Below, one piece after another: positions 7,352-9,107 of a stretch of DNA of 9,107 bases (position 1 is the stretch's first letter; the number at the start of each line of letters is the position of its first letter). The stretch covers positions 1 through 9,107 of the forward strand of contig JAKAVU010000107.1 of the NCBI GenBank assembly GCA_021817185.1, read 5' to 3'. This DNA is from a bacterium. Lineage in GTDB: Bacteria > Chloroflexota > Dormibacteria > UBA8260 > Bog-877. Under the pieces are notes generated by a model. The model was not told where the DNA came from and searched no databases. It saw only the letters and a list, made by a program, of their open reading frames with translations. The translations under genes were made by a program, and so were the position numbers.

Positions 7352-7353
7352 TC

Positions 7354-7374
7354 CTGTCCCGCATGACCGGACAG
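7354..7374 (+). terminator. Weak stem-loop after the membrane protein gene
   Basis: CTGTCC (7354-7359) and GGACAG (7369-7374) form a 6-bp perfect stem with a 9-nt loop, beginning 3 nt after the TAA stop. No T-run follows, so termination would be inefficient or Rho-assisted. It could instead be a small operator or chance. Confidence 0.3.
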
Positions 7375-7407
7375 AACCGCTGAACTCCAACAACCGCCAG
7401 GCGCCCC

Positions 7408-7436
7408 TTGACAGCCGCGGGTCCGCCTCCTAGCAT
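7408..7436 (+). promoter_or_regulatory. Vegetative-type promoter of the LacI-MFS operon
   Basis: A perfect -35 TTGACA (7408-7413) is separated by exactly 17 nt from TAGCAT (7431-7436), which matches the -10 TATAAT at four positions including the key T-A at the front and final T. Predicted initiation is near 7443, giving a leader of about 43 nt before the repressor start. It lies between the membrane protein stop and the repressor and is the best promoter in the window. Confidence 0.75.
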
Positions 7437-7437
7437 C

Positions 7438-7457
7438 CCCTGCAACCGGTTGCGGGG
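7438..7457. promoter_or_regulatory. LacI-family operator over the transcription start (probable autoregulation)
   Basis: CCCTGCAACCGGTTGCGGGG is a 20-bp palindrome with a single mismatched pair (T7441/G7454), and its core GCAACCGGTTGC is perfect. It matches the general LacI/GalR-family operator style (TGnAAnCGnTTnCA) with the central CpG into which the hinge leucine of these repressors inserts. It begins 1 nt after the -10 element and covers the predicted +1, a position where binding would block initiation. The adjacent LacI-type gene is the obvious candidate binder. Confidence 0.75.
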
Positions 7458-7473
7458 ACGGTATGGGAATGCT

Positions 7474-7484
7474 GGGAGGGGAGG
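7474..7484 (+). promoter_or_regulatory. Strong ribosome binding site deciding the TTG start of the repressor
   Basis: GGGAGGGGAGG carries two overlapping Shine-Dalgarno cores. The first GGAGG (7475-7479) sits 6 nt before TTG 7486. The ATGs at 7463 and 7469 are in another frame, and the upstream in-frame ATG-like extension would begin inside the promoter's -35 region. Confidence 0.65.
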
Positions 7485-7485
7485 C

Positions 7486-8574
7486 TTGCCCGGGGCCACG
7501 ACGATATACGACCTGGCCAGAGCCACCGGGCTTTCCCCCTCCACGGTGTCCCGGGCGCTGCGGGGGATCGGGGATATCAGCCCCGGCACGGTGGCCCGGG
7601 TTCGGGACAGCGCGGCTCGTCTTCGCTACCGGCCCAACGCCGTGGCTCGGAGTCTGGCCGTTAGGGGGAGCGATTCCTTCGCCCTCATGCTGCCGGACAT
7701 CGCCAACCCCTTCTTCCCTGCCCTGGTCAAGGCGGTGCAGCTGCGGGCCCGTCACCACGGGAAGACGGTCCTCCTGTGCAACACCGAGGGCGTCGCGGAG
7801 GCCGAGGCCGAATACCTGGAGATGCTCGCCAGCCGCCAAATTCAAGGCATCGTGGCCATGGGTCTGGCAATCACCGCCGAGGAGATCCGGAGACGGGTGG
7901 GGTCGGGGATGAAGATCGTGGCGCTCGACCGCGCGGCCGCGGGGGGCAGCCCCGCCTCGGTCCAGGCCGATCACCGCGCTGGGGGCTGGATGGCCACGGA
8001 CCACCTCCTGCAACTCGGCCATCAGGCGATCGCGCACATCGCCGGCCCGGCCGGGCTCTCGGTCACGACCGAGCGCTGGGAGGGCTACCGGGACCGGATG
8101 CGCGAGGCGGGGATCGAGCCCGGGGCTCCGGCTTACGGTGACTTCACCGAGAGCTCTGGACACCGGGCCGCCCAGGAGCTGATCCGATCCGGCCGCCACT
8201 TCACGGCCATCTTCTGTGCCAACGACCTCATGGCCCTGGGAGCGATTTCGGCTCTCCGCTCGGCCGGCCTTGGGGTCCCCGCCCAGATCTCGGTGGTTGG
8301 CTTTGACGACATCGAATTGGGCAGGTACGCGGTCCCGGCGCTCACCACCGTCCGGCAGCCGCTGGCGGAGCTCGCGCGCGTGGCGGTCGACCTGTTGGTC
8401 GGCCTCCTTCGCGGGGAGGAGGCGCCGGCACCGGGACGTCTTGCCGTGGAGCTGGTGGTGCGCGAGAGCACCGCTGCTCCGCCTCGACCCGTAGCCGAGC
8501 GGGGGACGCCTCTGGGATCATCTGGCATCGCCCCGAAGGGCGGCGAAGACGTTGGGAGCAGGGAGGATTTCTGA
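7486..8574 (+). CDS. LacI/GalR-family transcriptional repressor
   Basis: This gene encodes a 362-residue DNA-binding regulator. The N-terminal helix-turn-helix is TTIYDLARATGLSPSTVSRALRG (5-27), followed by the hinge YRPNAVARSL (48-57) with the conserved minor-groove leucine L57. The effector domain is of the periplasmic-binding type I fold: SDSFALMLPDIANPFFPALV, TERWEGYRDRM, FCANDLMALGAISAL, QISVVGFDDIELGRYAVPALTTVRQP. These are standard for the family, which usually senses sugars or related metabolites. The translation starts at TTG 7486, just before the HTH, after a strong Shine-Dalgarno. The last 35 residues are a Pro/Gly-rich tail beyond the usual end. An operator-like palindrome lies over its own promoter, so negative autoregulation is likely. 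The MFS transporter follows after 1 nt, suggesting that it is the main regulated target and that its substrate or a derivative is the inducer. The ligand is not identifiable. Confidence 0.95.
   Translation: MPGATTIYDLARATGLSPSTVSRALRGIGDISPGTVARVRDSAARLRYRPNAVARSLAVRGSDSFALMLPDIANPFFPALVKAVQLRARHHGKTVLLCNTEGVAEAEAEYLEMLASRQIQGIVAMGLAITAEEIRRRVGSGMKIVALDRAAAGGSPASVQADHRAGGWMATDHLLQLGHQAIAHIAGPAGLSVTTERWEGYRDRMREAGIEPGAPAYGDFTESSGHRAAQELIRSGRHFTAIFCANDLMALGAISALRSAGLGVPAQISVVGFDDIELGRYAVPALTTVRQPLAELARVAVDLLVGLLRGEEAPAPGRLAVELVVRESTAAPPRPVAERGTPLGSSGIAPKGGEDVGSREDF
8561..8567 (+). promoter_or_regulatory. Ribosome binding site of the MFS transporter inside the repressor 3' end
   Basis: GGGAGGA lies 8 nt before ATG 8576 and within the last codons of the repressor gene. 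With the 1-nt gap between stop and start this favours coupled translation of the two genes. Confidence 0.65.
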
Positions 8575-8575
8575 G

Positions 8576-9107
8576 ATGGCCACGATAGCGGGCGCGCGCG
8601 AGGGGTCCACCGCCGAGACCGGCGAGCGGTGGTGCCCGACGGACAGCTGGAACTTCACCTCCTTCGTCCTGGGGATGGTGCTGGAGGCCTACATCTTCGG
8701 CATGGCCACCATCGCCACCGGCTGGGTGGCGATGCCGGTCAGCCTGCGCTCCCTGCTGCTCTCCTGGTCGCCACTTTGGCTGATCATCGGGATCGCCGTG
8801 GCCGGCCCGCTCTCGGACCGGGTGGGTCGGCGCACGACGTTCTACCTGACCATGGGGCTCTACGGCATCGGCGCCATCGGCCTGGCGTTCAGCGTCACCT
8901 ACTGGATGATCCTGGCCTTCCTGGCGATCATGCTCTTCGCCGCCGGCGGCGAGATGAACACCATCATGACCGCCTCCCACGAGGTGATGCCCCACCGGCA
9001 CCGGGGCAAGACCATGATGCTGGAGATCAACGGGATCAACTTGGGTGGCCTGCTGCTGGCCGCGGTGTCCCTCCTCAGCGCCTACAAGGGAGTTGCCTTC
9101 CAGCGGG
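8576..9107 (+). CDS. MFS transporter, N-terminal part (runs off the window)
   Basis: The first 177 codons of a major facilitator superfamily transporter are present and open to the window end, so the C-terminal half is not seen. After a 25-residue hydrophilic N-terminus, hydrophobic helices lie at about 28-48, 62-79, 88-107, 110-128 and 151-169. The diagnostic MFS motif A is intact between helices 2 and 3: GPLSDRVGRR (77-86). A later HEVMPHRHRGKTMMLE (135-150) resembles the E-x-x-P-x-x-x-R-G loop of the sugar-porter and metabolite:H+ symporter branches. This fits a proton-coupled carrier in the cytoplasmic membrane. It starts 1 nt after the LacI-type repressor stop with its own GGGAGGA site, so it is almost certainly in the same operon and controlled by that repressor. 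Direction and substrate are unknown; uptake of a sugar or organic acid is the likeliest inference. Confidence 0.9.
   Translation, partial: MATIAGAREGSTAETGERWCPTDSWNFTSFVLGMVLEAYIFGMATIATGWVAMPVSLRSLLLSWSPLWLIIGIAVAGPLSDRVGRRTTFYLTMGLYGIGAIGLAFSVTYWMILAFLAIMLFAAGGEMNTIMTASHEVMPHRHRGKTMMLEINGINLGGLLLAAVSLLSAYKGVAFQR

Noticed and set aside
7408..7485. 26-residue N-terminal extension of the LacI-type repressor
   Set aside because: It would begin at the -35 hexamer and be encoded by the promoter and operator. TTG 7486 has a strong ribosome site and gives the normal family N-terminus.
8342..9001. 219-codon minus-strand frame over the LacI/MFS junction
   Set aside because: His/Gly/Arg-rich antisense translation spanning two genuine plus-strand genes; a by-product of codon bias.

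Overview
The window is a GC-rich (roughly 70% by eye) bacterial chromosomal segment with six protein genes. No RNA genes, insertion sequences or CRISPR arrays were seen. GTG and TTG starts are frequent. Together with a cyclase/AAA-ATPase/TPR giant regulator, this suggests a high-GC actinobacterium or a related soil lineage such as Chloroflexota or Dormibacterota. That placement is inferred from composition and gene style only.

Layout. (1) 4-3873, minus: a complete 1289-residue signalling protein with two class III cyclase homology domains, a STAND-like AAA ATPase and a TPR-rich C-terminus. (2) 3874-4414: a 541-bp divergent intergenic region with a strong 27-nt hairpin (4274-4300), a perfect 16-bp palindrome (4046-4061) and no convincing small gene. 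(3) 4415-5383, plus: an aldo/keto reductase with an intact catalytic tetrad. (4) 5394-5861, minus: a hotdog-fold acyl-CoA thioesterase, convergent with the reductase across a 10-bp gap. (5) 5948-7351, plus: a polytopic membrane protein faintly resembling GT-C (GT87-type) glycosyltransferases. (6) 7486-8574 and 8576-9107+, plus: a LacI-family repressor and an MFS transporter cut by the window end, separated by 1 nt.

The clearest functional unit is the LacI-MFS operon. A TTGACA-N17-TAGCAT promoter is followed directly by a near-perfect LacI-type operator (7438-7457) over the predicted transcription start. This points to an autoregulated repressor controlling uptake or export of a small molecule, probably a sugar or other carbon source, though the ligand cannot be read from sequence.

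The most unusual protein is the cyclase regulator. Its two cyclase domains have complementary residue losses: the first keeps both metal-binding aspartates but lacks the catalytic Asn/Arg pair, and the second keeps Asn/Arg but lacks both metal ligands. That fits a single composite active site, as in mammalian C1/C2 adenylyl cyclases, but the adenine-selecting lysine is missing from the second domain, so the product and even activity are uncertain. The middle genes look like single transcription units with no obvious shared pathway. I did not find a demonstrably new multi-gene system.
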